Source: Elusimicrobiota bacterium (GTDB lineage Bacteria > Elusimicrobiota > Elusimicrobia > 2-02-FULL-39-32). From it: DNA of 6,308 nucleotides. Both the position numbers and the translations under genes were made by a program. Below, piece by piece: positions 1 to 5,540 of this stretch. The stretch spans positions 1-6,308 of the forward strand of contig JAHFBY010000114.1 of NCBI GenBank assembly GCA_023249835.1, given 5' to 3'. The notes beneath the pieces are model-generated. The model was not told the DNA's origin. It ran no database searches and saw nothing but the letters and a program-made list of their open reading frames with translations. The first letter of the stretch is position 1. Every line of letters begins with the position of its first letter.

Positions 1-118
1 CGATCCCGTAGGACAACGTCCGTTTCTTACCGTCTTCGATCGTAAACCCGATCACCAGGGTCAACAACCCGATCGCAGCTACGACAAGTCCTAACATGGC
101 GTCCATCGGTGTAGGCAT
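1..118 (-). CDS. Small membrane protein, partial (C-terminal part off the left edge)
   Basis: An ATG at 118 opens a minus-strand frame that runs to the window edge without a stop, giving about 39 residues. The product begins MPTPMDAMLGLVVAAIGLL, so roughly residues 8-26 form one hydrophobic helix. A charged stretch (IEDGKKR) follows, which suggests a single-pass membrane protein with its charged side in the cytoplasm. The start is supported by a strong AGGAGG site four bases upstream. The gene begins 31 bp after the lipoprotein gene stops, on the same strand, so it is probably the last visible member of the regulator-ftsH-lipoprotein operon. I do not recognise the family, and too little is visible to name a function. 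That it is a real gene rests on the ribosome binding site, the position and the coherent membrane segment. Confidence 0.6.
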   Translation of the reverse strand, partial: MPTPMDAMLGLVVAAIGLLTLVIGFTIEDGKKRTLSYGI

Positions 119-122
119 ATAA

Positions 123-128
123 CCTCCT
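123..128 (-). promoter_or_regulatory. Shine-Dalgarno site of the left-edge membrane protein gene
   Basis: On the minus strand this is a perfect AGGAGG within AAAAGGAGG, four bases before the ATG at 118. It fixes the start of a gene whose coding part is mostly outside the window. Confidence 0.7.
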
Positions 129-149
129 TTTATTAATTAAAAGAAAACA

Positions 150-1106
150 TTACTTCAACATACTTACAGGTTCCGCGTTCCTCCAATCCCCCGCCTTTAA
201 ATTAAGCACCTCTTCACCATCCTGGGTCAAGACCGAAATCGTCCGGATCCACGCAAAGGTTTTCAGGCGTTCCTCTAAAGGAATTTTATTTTCGTTATTG
301 GCACTGCGCGTTAAATATTTCTTTTCTACCATTGCTGTTTGCTCGACTATGCTGCTTTTAAGCAGGTTCAGAGAAATCGCGGAAGGAGACTCGTTCATCG
401 CAGCTCCGCTGACAATGAGTTCAAGTTCCCCGGTATCCAGATCCAACTTAGGCGTAATTTTATCAATTCCTAAGAGCAAGTTTAATATGGGGTTAGACTG
501 GGCGCCGGAATTGAGCCGGGAAGCGATTAACTCTCCCATATATTCTTGTAAAGAAATGTCGTGCCAAAGGTTTTTTAGGGGCGCTTTAGCTTTGGCGGCG
601 CGGGAAGGGGTCGAGGTTTGACTGGAAACCTCCAGCTCAGGAGCGCGGTCCATGTTTAGCACCAGCCGCTCATCAAAATCCGGTTTAGAAATTCGCCAAT
701 AAAAGAGATCTTTAAGGTCTTGCATTTTACGTAAAATTCTCATGCGCACGCCCCACTGAACGTCCAAAGCTTCAATCACTATGAATTGAACGTCGGCGTC
801 CGAACTTAAGGCCACGCGGGAAAGGGCAATCATGGCGTTTTCCACTTGTTCAATGACGTTCTTTGATATCTCTAAACCATCCGTCATGATGCCGTGAATA
901 GGCAAAGAAACATATAACGTCCGCCCCACTAATTGGCTGTGCGACTCCGCTCCCAGTTCTTTGCTGATTAATTTCTCTACTGAGGACTCTATGTTTTCTT
1001 TGTGGTAGGTTGGGCCGCAACTAAGGGTTAATAAAGAAGGCATTAGAATTATCAATCGCAGAATTATAACCTTACCAATGCGCCCGCCCCTATGCCATGT
1101 ACGCAT
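150..1106 (-). CDS. Predicted lipoprotein of unknown function
   Basis: I place the start at the ATG at 1106 (318 residues). The frame is open further upstream, but that part lies inside ftsH and looks like non-coding shadow. From 1106 the protein has a typical export signal: basic residues (Arg2, Arg6, Arg9, Lys12), a hydrophobic core at about 13-28 and the sequence LLTLSC with Cys30. This fits a permissive lipobox, although Thr-Leu-Ser before the Cys is not the classical Leu-Ala-Gly. The mature part has a predicted alpha/beta region (about 60-155), a low-complexity Ser/Thr/Ala/Lys linker (about 161-176) and a C-terminal region of about 140 residues. I recognise no known domain. The start overlaps the last 17 nt of ftsH, so translation is probably coupled and the protein may act with the protease at the membrane. 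No strong ribosome binding site precedes this ATG. Gene reality is fairly sure; function is unknown. Confidence 0.7.
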   Translation of the reverse strand: MRTWHRGGRIGKVIILRLIILMPSLLTLSCGPTYHKENIESSVEKLISKELGAESHSQLVGRTLYVSLPIHGIMTDGLEISKNVIEQVENAMIALSRVALSSDADVQFIVIEALDVQWGVRMRILRKMQDLKDLFYWRISKPDFDERLVLNMDRAPELEVSSQTSTPSRAAKAKAPLKNLWHDISLQEYMGELIASRLNSGAQSNPILNLLLGIDKITPKLDLDTGELELIVSGAAMNESPSAISLNLLKSSIVEQTAMVEKKYLTRSANNENKIPLEERLKTFAWIRTISVLTQDGEEVLNLKAGDWRNAEPVSMLK

Positions 1107-2715
1107 TGACAAATTTTCTCTGCTTGCCAAACTCCTTAAAGACCGCGTCAATCTCATCATACTCCAATTCGTCTTTTTGCAGAAGTTCGCTGACAAACCG
1201 TTCAAGGACGGTCCATTCGCTGCGCAACAGTTCGTCCACATCTTTTAAACACTCTTTTAGAATCTGTTCGGTCTGTTGGTTTAAGGTGTTTTTCAGTTGT
1301 TCGGAGACTTCATGTTGGGGAATGGAACTGAAATCGCCGATTATTCCGCTTGTTCCCATACCCAGGCGCCAAACCATGTCATGGACCAAATGCGTGGCTT
1401 TTTGGAAGTCTGAGGCCACGCCGCTGGAGGTTACGCCGAATTTAATTTTCTCCGAGACATACCCGGCCAAGGCCACTTTAACGTCCGCCATTATCTTGTT
1501 GCGGTCTACGGTGTAGTATTCTTCCCGGGGTTGATGATGGACCATGCCGAGCGCCCCTCCGCGAGAGATGATGGAGGCCTTAAACACGTCATCGGTGGGA
1601 TGCAGGGTATAAAGCGTCACTAGATGTCCCGATTCATGATAAGCGATCAGTTTTTTTTCATAATCGGTCATGCTCAGTTTATGAGCAATTCCCAAATCAA
1701 TGCGGTCCATAGCTTCGGAAAAATTGTCGTAATTGATCATTTCTTGTTCATTGCGCGCGGCGATCAAAGCGGCCTCTTTAACGATATTTTCAACGTCCGC
1801 GGGCGATTTATAAACCGCCTTGCGGGCTAAACGTCCGATGTCTATATTCGCGTTCGCTTTTACTTTTTTCAAATAGTATTCAAAAAGTTTTTCCCGATCT
1901 TTAAGGTTGGGCCTGGAAATTTGAATCTTGCGGTCAAACCGTCCCGGGCGGAGCAAAGCTTGATCTAAAATCGATTCCTGGGCGTTGGTCGCGCCAATAA
2001 CAACCACGTTTTCCTGGCGTTCACCCAACCCGTCCATTTCCACTAAGAGTTGATTTTGAGTGCTGTTAGTTTCTTCGCCCCCCCCTTGAAAAGAGAACGT
2101 GCGGCCTCTGCCAATGACGTCTAACTCGTCAATGAAAACAATGCAGGCGCCGTTGGCGTAAGCCTCTTGCCGGGCTTTTTCAAACAATTTCCTGACTCTG
2201 GAGGCGCCCACGCCGACAAAAATTTCCACGAACTCGCTTCCTGCCATGGAAATGAAGGGAATGCCGGACTCGCAAGCAATGGCTTTGGCTAGAAGCGTTT
2301 TGCCGCAGCCTGGCGGGCCTACCATTAACACCCCTTTGATAATTTTTCCGCCGATCCTGCGCACCCGCGTTCGGTCTTTTAACAGTTGAACCACTTCCCA
2401 CGCCTCTTTTTTAGCATCCTCTAAACCAATGATGTCGCGAAAGTGAATATTAACGTCTTTGGGTTTAATGGTTCCTTTTTTCATGGAAGCGAACCCGCCC
2501 TTAAACACGCTCATATAAAAATATACGAAAATCATGGCGTTTAACGCGGTTAAAAAAATTTGCAGGGGAATTTGGGCCAAAGTCATATTGCGGTAAAATG
2601 ACTCTAAAGAAGCCAATCCCCATATCGACAAAATTAAAACCACTATGGTCCCCACGGTAATAAGGACCTTAGTTTTGTGCACCATCCAAAAAATGCGTAA
2701 TTTTCTTAATCCCAT
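1090..2715 (-). CDS. ftsH: FtsH-family ATP-dependent membrane zinc metalloprotease, short variant
   Basis: Membrane-anchored AAA+ protease that should unfold substrates with ATP and degrade them in a cytoplasmic zinc protease chamber. Visible in order: two hydrophobic segments (about 17-34 and 51-70), Walker A GPPGCGKT (133-140), the pore motif FVG (166-168), Walker B ending FIDE (194-197), and the second region of homology with both arginine fingers (Arg256, Arg259 in LLRPGRFDR). The zinc motif is HESGH (360-364), with Asp436 in VASDFQKAT as the expected third ligand. All catalytic residues are present. At 541 residues it is about 100 shorter than typical FtsH: the loop between the membrane segments is only about 16 residues instead of roughly 70, and the C-terminal tail is short. 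The usual GFSGADL motif reads YKSPADV. The ATG at 2715 has AAAGGT seven bases upstream. It lies between the response regulator (85 bp gap) and the lipoprotein (17 nt overlap). It is probably a divergent paralogue rather than the housekeeping FtsH. Confidence 0.93.
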   Translation of the reverse strand: MGLRKLRIFWMVHKTKVLITVGTIVVLILSIWGLASLESFYRNMTLAQIPLQIFLTALNAMIFVYFYMSVFKGGFASMKKGTIKPKDVNIHFRDIIGLEDAKKEAWEVVQLLKDRTRVRRIGGKIIKGVLMVGPPGCGKTLLAKAIACESGIPFISMAGSEFVEIFVGVGASRVRKLFEKARQEAYANGACIVFIDELDVIGRGRTFSFQGGGEETNSTQNQLLVEMDGLGERQENVVVIGATNAQESILDQALLRPGRFDRKIQISRPNLKDREKLFEYYLKKVKANANIDIGRLARKAVYKSPADVENIVKEAALIAARNEQEMINYDNFSEAMDRIDLGIAHKLSMTDYEKKLIAYHESGHLVTLYTLHPTDDVFKASIISRGGALGMVHHQPREEYYTVDRNKIMADVKVALAGYVSEKIKFGVTSSGVASDFQKATHLVHDMVWRLGMGTSGIIGDFSSIPQHEVSEQLKNTLNQQTEQILKECLKDVDELLRSEWTVLERFVSELLQKDELEYDEIDAVFKEFGKQRKFVNAYMA

Positions 2716-2722
2716 AGCGGCA

Positions 2723-2728
2723 ACCTTT
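2723..2728 (-). promoter_or_regulatory. Ribosome binding site of ftsH
   Basis: AAAGGT on the minus strand, seven bases before the ATG at 2715. The 85-bp gap between the regulator stop and ftsH shows neither a convincing terminator nor a well-spaced promoter, so read-through from the regulator promoter is the simplest reading. Confidence 0.5.
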
Positions 2729-2800
2729 ATCCTTTCCTTAATATTGGCATAATCATAAGACTAACAGATATCTCATCTTTTTCAAGTGGCCTTTTCACAC

Positions 2801-3172
2801 TTAAGACCCTTTGTTTCGATTCAATAACTCGTCAATTTTCTTGCTCATTGTTTCTAAACTAAAGGGTTTAGCGATAAAACAAGCCACATTGGGCGAGGGG
2901 CCAAACAGCTCTTCGGTGTTTGTTTTCGAACTGGAAATAATGATGGGAATGTCCTTTAGCGTTTCATCGGCAAAAAATTGATTTTGCACTGTGTAACCGT
3001 CCATTCCGGGGAGCATAACGTCTAAGATAATGAGGTCGGGCTTAAACTCTTTGGCCGCATGAAAAGCTAAATTTCCCTCGGCGACATGAAAGACTTGATA
3101 CTTCACCTTCAGCATCATAACCAACAAATCCGCAAGGGCCTGTTCGTCTTCAATTAGCAGAATTTTATGCAT
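2801..3172 (-). CDS. Stand-alone CheY-like response regulator (receiver domain only)
   Basis: A single receiver domain of 123 residues with no output domain. From the ATG at 3172 it begins MHKILLIEDEQ; Glu8-Asp9 form the acidic pocket, Asp51 in LIILDVMLPGMDG is the phosphoacceptor, Ser81/Ser82 occupy the Thr/Ser switch position and Lys102-Pro103 is the conserved Lys-Pro. All active-site residues are intact, so it should accept phosphate from a kinase. The frame can be opened three codons earlier at a GTG, but that GTG lies inside the AAGGTG ribosome binding site, six bases before the ATG, so I choose the ATG. It is divergent from the hybrid kinase at 3252, a likely phosphodonor, and is the first gene of the ftsH operon. 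With no DNA-binding domain it probably works by protein contact, as an adaptor or relay. Confidence 0.92.
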   Translation of the reverse strand: MHKILLIEDEQALADLLVMMLKVKYQVFHVAEGNLAFHAAKEFKPDLIILDVMLPGMDGYTVQNQFFADETLKDIPIIISSSKTNTEELFGPSPNVACFIAKPFSLETMSKKIDELLNRNKGS

Positions 3173-3178
3173 ATTAAA

Positions 3179-3184
3179 CACCTT
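3179..3184 (-). promoter_or_regulatory. Ribosome binding site deciding the response regulator start
   Basis: AAGGTG on the minus strand, six bases before the ATG at 3172. Its GTG is in frame and could be miscalled as a start; the spacing favours the ATG. Confidence 0.65.
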
Positions 3185-3215
3185 TTTAAGAGTTAAAGAA
3201 TCAAGTTATTGTGTT

Positions 3216-3242
3216 TTGCAATTAAATTTCTTATAGTATAAT
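3216..3242 (+). promoter_or_regulatory. Promoter of the hybrid kinase gene
   Basis: A perfect TATAAT occupies 3237-3242. The best upstream partner is TTGCAA at 3216-3221 with a short 15-base spacer; no good hexamer sits at 17. Transcription would start near 3249-3250, two or three bases before the kinase ATG at 3252. The -10 is convincing, the -35 weak, so an activator or overlapping regulation is possible. Confidence 0.5.
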
Positions 3243-3249
3243 GCATACT
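3235..3249. repeat. Small inverted repeat at the shared divergent promoter
   Basis: AGTAT and ATACT flank a five-base centre, covering both -10 boxes and the predicted kinase transcription start. It could be an operator, but an AT-rich promoter can show such symmetry by chance. Confidence 0.3.
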
Positions 3250-3263
3250 CTATGGAAAGTCAA
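3235..3263 (-). promoter_or_regulatory. Sigma70-like promoter of the response regulator-ftsH operon
   Basis: On the minus strand, TTGACT (3263-3258) and TATACT (3240-3235) are separated by exactly 17 bases, each matching the consensus at five of six positions. Transcription would start near 3228, leaving a leader of about 55 nt before the ATG at 3172. The -35 box lies inside the first codons of the divergent kinase gene, and the -10 box overlaps the kinase's own -10. Confidence 0.65.
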
Positions 3264-4451
3264 CCTAGCGATTTGCCGCAACCTTTAAAAAAACCAGCTG
3301 AAAAATCGCGGGTTTTAATTTTGGACGACGACTCCAGCCTCTGCAATATGTTGCAGGACATTATTGAAGAGTATGATTTCCAAACTGTAACCACGGAAAC
3401 AAAAGAAGAAGCGATCAAAGCCACCCGCGAGTTTAAGCCGCATATTGCCTTGGTAGATTATAAGCTGGGCAATATCACGGGCATTGAAGTGGCTCATGAA
3501 CTAAAAAAAATCGACATTGACCTGCCCTGCATCCTCATGACCGCTTATCCGAGCCTGGACTTGGCGATCAAAGCCATTCAAAGCGACATATACGATTTTT
3601 TGTCTAAACCGGTAGACACCACCTATTTATTGCGGTCCATAAATAAAGCATTAGAAAAGCGTTTGCTCTCGGAAGAAAACCGCCAACTCATCGCTTCCCT
3701 TAAAGAGTCGAACGCCAAATTAGATCGGTTAAGCCAAATGAAATCGAAGTTCTTATCTGTTGTCACGCACGACCTGCGCACGCCGTTAACTTCAATCCGC
3801 GGATATTCAGAATTTCTGCGCATGGACGAAAACCTTTCGGCTGAAGACAAAAATCGATGTTTAGATTCCATTGAACGCTCTTCCGAACGAATGAACTACT
3901 TAATTGGCAGCTTAATGGACATGATCAGCATCGAGGCGGGCAAACTCCGCGTGGAGTTAACGGATATTAATTATGCGGCGATGTTAAAGGAACTAAAGGT
4001 TTCATTAGCTCCGATCGTCGAGCCTAAAAAGATAGCCTTACAATGGGAATTTTCCGAAACGCCGGTACAAATTAAAGGAGATTACAACCGGCTTTTGCAA
4101 GTGGTTACGAACCTGGTCTCTAACGCCGTGAAACACACTCCGGAAAAAGGGTCCATTAAAGTAAAGTGCGCCCTTAAAGACGGGCCCGCCGACCCTAATG
4201 TGGGGATATCTGGAAAACGCATATTGACCGAAGTTATTGACAACGGCGCCGGCATTGCCCACGAACATTTAACGCGAATTTTTGATCAATTTTATCAGGT
4301 AGAAAGTTCGCCTACGCGCAAGCAAGGGCTGGGCTTGGGTTTAAATATTGCCAAAGAAATCATTGAGGCGCACCACGGCAAAATTAACGTAACCAGCGAA
4401 GGGCCCGGCAAAGGCTCTATTTTTTACTTTTCAATTCCAATCGCGAAATAA
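3252..4451 (+). CDS. Soluble hybrid sensor histidine kinase (receiver-HisKA-HATPase)
   Basis: A cytoplasmic kinase of 399 residues with no membrane segment. It has an N-terminal receiver (about 19-135) with Asp25-Asp26-Asp27, phosphoacceptor Asp69, Thr97 and Lys119-Pro120. The run after Thr97 resembles NtrC-type receivers. A helical, probably coiled-coil linker (about 136-162) leads to the H-box THDLRTPL with His173. The ATP-binding domain follows: N-box NLVSNAVKHT (287-296), DNGAGI (330-335), the F-box around IFDQFYQ and GLGLGL (359-364). Every catalytic motif is complete. With no periplasmic or PAS sensor, its input is probably phosphorylation of its own receiver by another kinase, or a protein contact. 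Likely partners are the divergent receiver at 3172 and the convergent receiver at 4880. No Shine-Dalgarno site precedes the ATG and the promoter lies on top of it, so translation may be leaderless. Confidence 0.94.
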   Translation: MESQPSDLPQPLKKPAEKSRVLILDDDSSLCNMLQDIIEEYDFQTVTTETKEEAIKATREFKPHIALVDYKLGNITGIEVAHELKKIDIDLPCILMTAYPSLDLAIKAIQSDIYDFLSKPVDTTYLLRSINKALEKRLLSEENRQLIASLKESNAKLDRLSQMKSKFLSVVTHDLRTPLTSIRGYSEFLRMDENLSAEDKNRCLDSIERSSERMNYLIGSLMDMISIEAGKLRVELTDINYAAMLKELKVSLAPIVEPKKIALQWEFSETPVQIKGDYNRLLQVVTNLVSNAVKHTPEKGSIKVKCALKDGPADPNVGISGKRILTEVIDNGAGIAHEHLTRIFDQFYQVESSPTRKQGLGLGLNIAKEIIEAHHGKINVTSEGPGKGSIFYFSIPIAK

Positions 4452-4454
4452 TTT

Positions 4455-4880
4455 TTAACCCAATAAAAGGGTGCGCGCAACCGCGCACAGATCGTCTGCA
4501 CAAAAAGGCTTGGCAAGGACCCAGCTTATTTGCTGTTGCGCGACGTGTTGGAAGATGGTTTCTTTAAAGGCAGGGTCGAGCATGAGCACTATTTTCACTT
4601 TTTTGTCGCAAGCGCGGATATCGTTAATCAGATGGACGTTGAGCTCCCCGTTAAACAGGGGATCTAAAAAAATGATTTTAGGTTTATCGTACATGATCCC
4701 CAGAAAAGCTGCGCGGGAAGTGGTGGCGAGCGAAGCGTTATAATGGTTTTCTCTGAACAACTTTAAATGAGTTAAGGCTGCGCTGCGATCTTGGCAGATG
4801 ATCAAGATCTTATCTTCATACACCCCCACCCCACTAGTTTCTGCTAGGGAAGCCGCGCTGGTAAGTTTAACCCCGGTCAT
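4455..4880 (-). CDS. Degenerate receiver-like protein, downstream of PilZ
   Basis: The ATG at 4880 gives 141 residues. The frame extends upstream but only as a shadow of the PilZ gene. After about 20 leader residues rich in small amino acids, a receiver fold starts at KILIICQDR. Asp73 in KIIFLDPLF sits at the phosphoacceptor position, and LAKPF supplies the conserved Lys124-Pro125. The acidic pocket is reduced to Asp31 (a Gln precedes it), and the switch Thr/Ser position falls in VLMLDP, where no Thr or Ser is found. It may therefore be phosphorylated poorly or act as a constitutive protein-contact module. It begins five bases after the PilZ stop, with only a weak AGGCGG upstream, suggesting translational coupling. 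Its stop is three bases from the stop of the convergent kinase. The receiver fold is well supported, its activity is not. Confidence 0.8.
   Translation of the reverse strand: MTGVKLTSAASLAETSGVGVYEDKILIICQDRSAALTHLKLFRENHYNASLATTSRAAFLGIMYDKPKIIFLDPLFNGELNVHLINDIRACDKKVKIVLMLDPAFKETIFQHVAQQQISWVLAKPFCADDLCAVARTLLLG
4462..4488 (-). terminator. Possible intrinsic terminator overlapping the end of the receiver gene
   Basis: On the minus strand GTGCGCG-GTTG-CGCGCAC forms a perfect 7-bp GC-rich stem with a four-base loop, followed after two C by TTTTATT. It lies within the last codons of the receiver gene, so ribosomes may disturb it. The short U-tract and coding position keep confidence low. In the plus direction no T-run follows the stem, so it would not stop the kinase transcript as a standard terminator. 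Confidence 0.3.
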
Positions 4881-4885
4881 AGCGG

Positions 4886-5215
4886 TTAGGCCGCCTGGTC
4901 GAGCAAATTGCGCATGGCGCTGACCACGGAGGATTTGTCCATTGCGCCGGCAAACCGAATGCCCACCAGGTTGTAATCGTCTGTGCGCTGCACCCACATA
5001 ATGCGGCCTTCCACATTTTTAAAGTTGAACTTATTACTTAGTGAAAATGAAACCAGGGTGTTTTGGAAGGGATCTAATTGAAAGTATGTTTTAACTTGTA
5101 TGCCGGTGGAAGACAGGTCCAGTAAAAACCCCCAGGAATCCAAGTCCCGGGTACAGATCCCGCAAGGGATCAAGGTTTTCATACGCACGTTTTCTCTACG
5201 ATTTTCGATCAACAT
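4886..5215 (-). CDS. PilZ domain protein, probable c-di-GMP receptor
   Basis: A 109-residue protein made almost entirely of one PilZ domain, the common receptor for the second messenger c-di-GMP. The N-terminal arginine motif is present (Arg7-Glu-Asn-Val-Arg11, an RxxxR), and the second motif reads DLSSTG (Asp33 to Gly38), matching the (D/N)xSxxG pattern. Beta-strand-rich sequence follows, including VEGRIMWVQR and YNLVGIRF. Both ligand-binding motifs are intact, so binding is expected. The ATG at 5215 has AGAGGT seven bases upstream. The gene leads a two-gene unit with the degenerate receiver, suggesting that c-di-GMP binding is passed to, or gated by, that partner. No diguanylate cyclase or phosphodiesterase is encoded in the window, so the ligand must be made elsewhere. 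Confidence 0.88.
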   Translation of the reverse strand: MLIENRRENVRMKTLIPCGICTRDLDSWGFLLDLSSTGIQVKTYFQLDPFQNTLVSFSLSNKFNFKNVEGRIMWVQRTDDYNLVGIRFAGAMDKSSVVSAMRNLLDQAA

Positions 5216-5222
5216 AGGGTTA

Positions 5223-5228
5223 ACCTCT
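5223..5228 (-). promoter_or_regulatory. Ribosome binding site of the PilZ gene
   Basis: AGAGGT on the minus strand, seven bases before the ATG at 5215. Confidence 0.55.
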
Positions 5229-5258
5229 AATCCGAAATTTTATTTGCTGTTCACCTTT

Positions 5259-5267
5259 AGTCTACCA
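5259..5267 (-). promoter_or_regulatory. Weak candidate extended -10 for the PilZ-receiver unit
   Basis: TGGTAGACT on the minus strand fits an extended -10 (TGn followed by TAGACT, four of six to consensus). It would start transcription near 5252, about 37 nt before the PilZ ATG. No good -35 lies at the proper distance. This is the best candidate I find, not a firm call. Confidence 0.25.
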
Positions 5268-5360
5268 GTCTTGGCCATAACTATTCTTAAACAAAATGTA
5301 AACTTATGGTAACTTTTTTAGTAATCATTGGTGAAGCGTCCCTGACTGTTACGGAGCACT

Positions 5361-5393
5361 AAAACAGGACAAATGGGAACACAAAACAGGACA
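5361..5393 (+). repeat. Two copies of an 11-bp direct repeat with a 22-bp period
   Basis: AAAACAGGACA occurs identically at 5361-5371 and 5383-5393. The 22-bp period is about two turns of DNA, so both copies face the same side of the helix. The second copy also pairs with an upstream arm at 5337-5350 (CGTCCCTGACTGTT). A T-run begins at 5401, right after that arm. It could be a binding site upstream of the PilZ unit or the terminal repeats of a vanished transposon. Confidence 0.6.
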
Positions 5394-5447
5394 GGGGCGG
5401 TTTTTTGTTTAAACGCCGAGGAGCGCTTAAAGGCAAAGGAAACCGCT

Positions 5448-5510
5448 TGGGATGAAAATTACCTCACAATCTAGTACAGTAGATATTATATTGTTAGGTA
5501 ATTTATCCCA
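5448..5510. repeat. Long imperfect inverted repeat (hairpin), about 25 base pairs
   Basis: The arm 5448-5476 (starting TGGGATGAAAATTACCT) pairs with 5484-5510 (ending AGGTAATTTATCCCA) around a seven-base loop. Counting by hand gives 25 pairs including one G-T, two single mismatches and one two-base bulge. It starts 30 bp beyond the toxin stop on the minus strand. No T-run follows on either strand, so it is not a standard intrinsic terminator. It may be a MITE-like element, a folded RNA or an mRNA-stabilising 3' structure. Confidence 0.65.
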
Positions 5511-5540
5511 TAGAGATTACTTCAAACCACTTATTGGACT

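Larger units (their letters stand above)
5216..5540. other. Gene-free region between the PilZ unit and the toxin-antitoxin operon
   Basis: About 325 bp without a convincing gene. From left to right it holds the PilZ leader and possible promoter (to about 5270), an AT-rich stretch (about 5271-5330), an 11-bp direct repeat in a larger inverted repeat (5337-5399), a T-run, and a long imperfect hairpin (5448-5510) just past the toxin gene's stop. It could be the remains of a small mobile element, or regulatory DNA for the flanking units. Confidence 0.6.

Noticed and set aside
1107..1241. N-terminal extension of the lipoprotein frame starting at 1241
   Set aside because: It overlaps ftsH by 152 bases in another frame, and would put about 45 residues in front of the signal peptide.
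2741..2800. Separate ftsH promoter (TTGAAA and TATGAT on the minus strand)
   Set aside because: The spacing is about 22 bases, too long for a standard promoter.
3173..3181. GTG start for the response regulator at 3181
   Set aside because: The GTG is part of the AAGGTG ribosome binding site for the ATG at 3172.
4881..4997. N-terminal extension of the receiver-like protein starting at 4997
   Set aside because: It overlaps the PilZ gene in another frame, is rich in Arg, Gly and His like a shadow frame, and precedes the receiver fold without adding a domain.
5337..5406. Intrinsic terminator on the plus strand (stem followed by six T)
   Set aside because: The loop is over 30 bases and no plus-strand gene precedes it, so I list it as repeats, not as a terminator.
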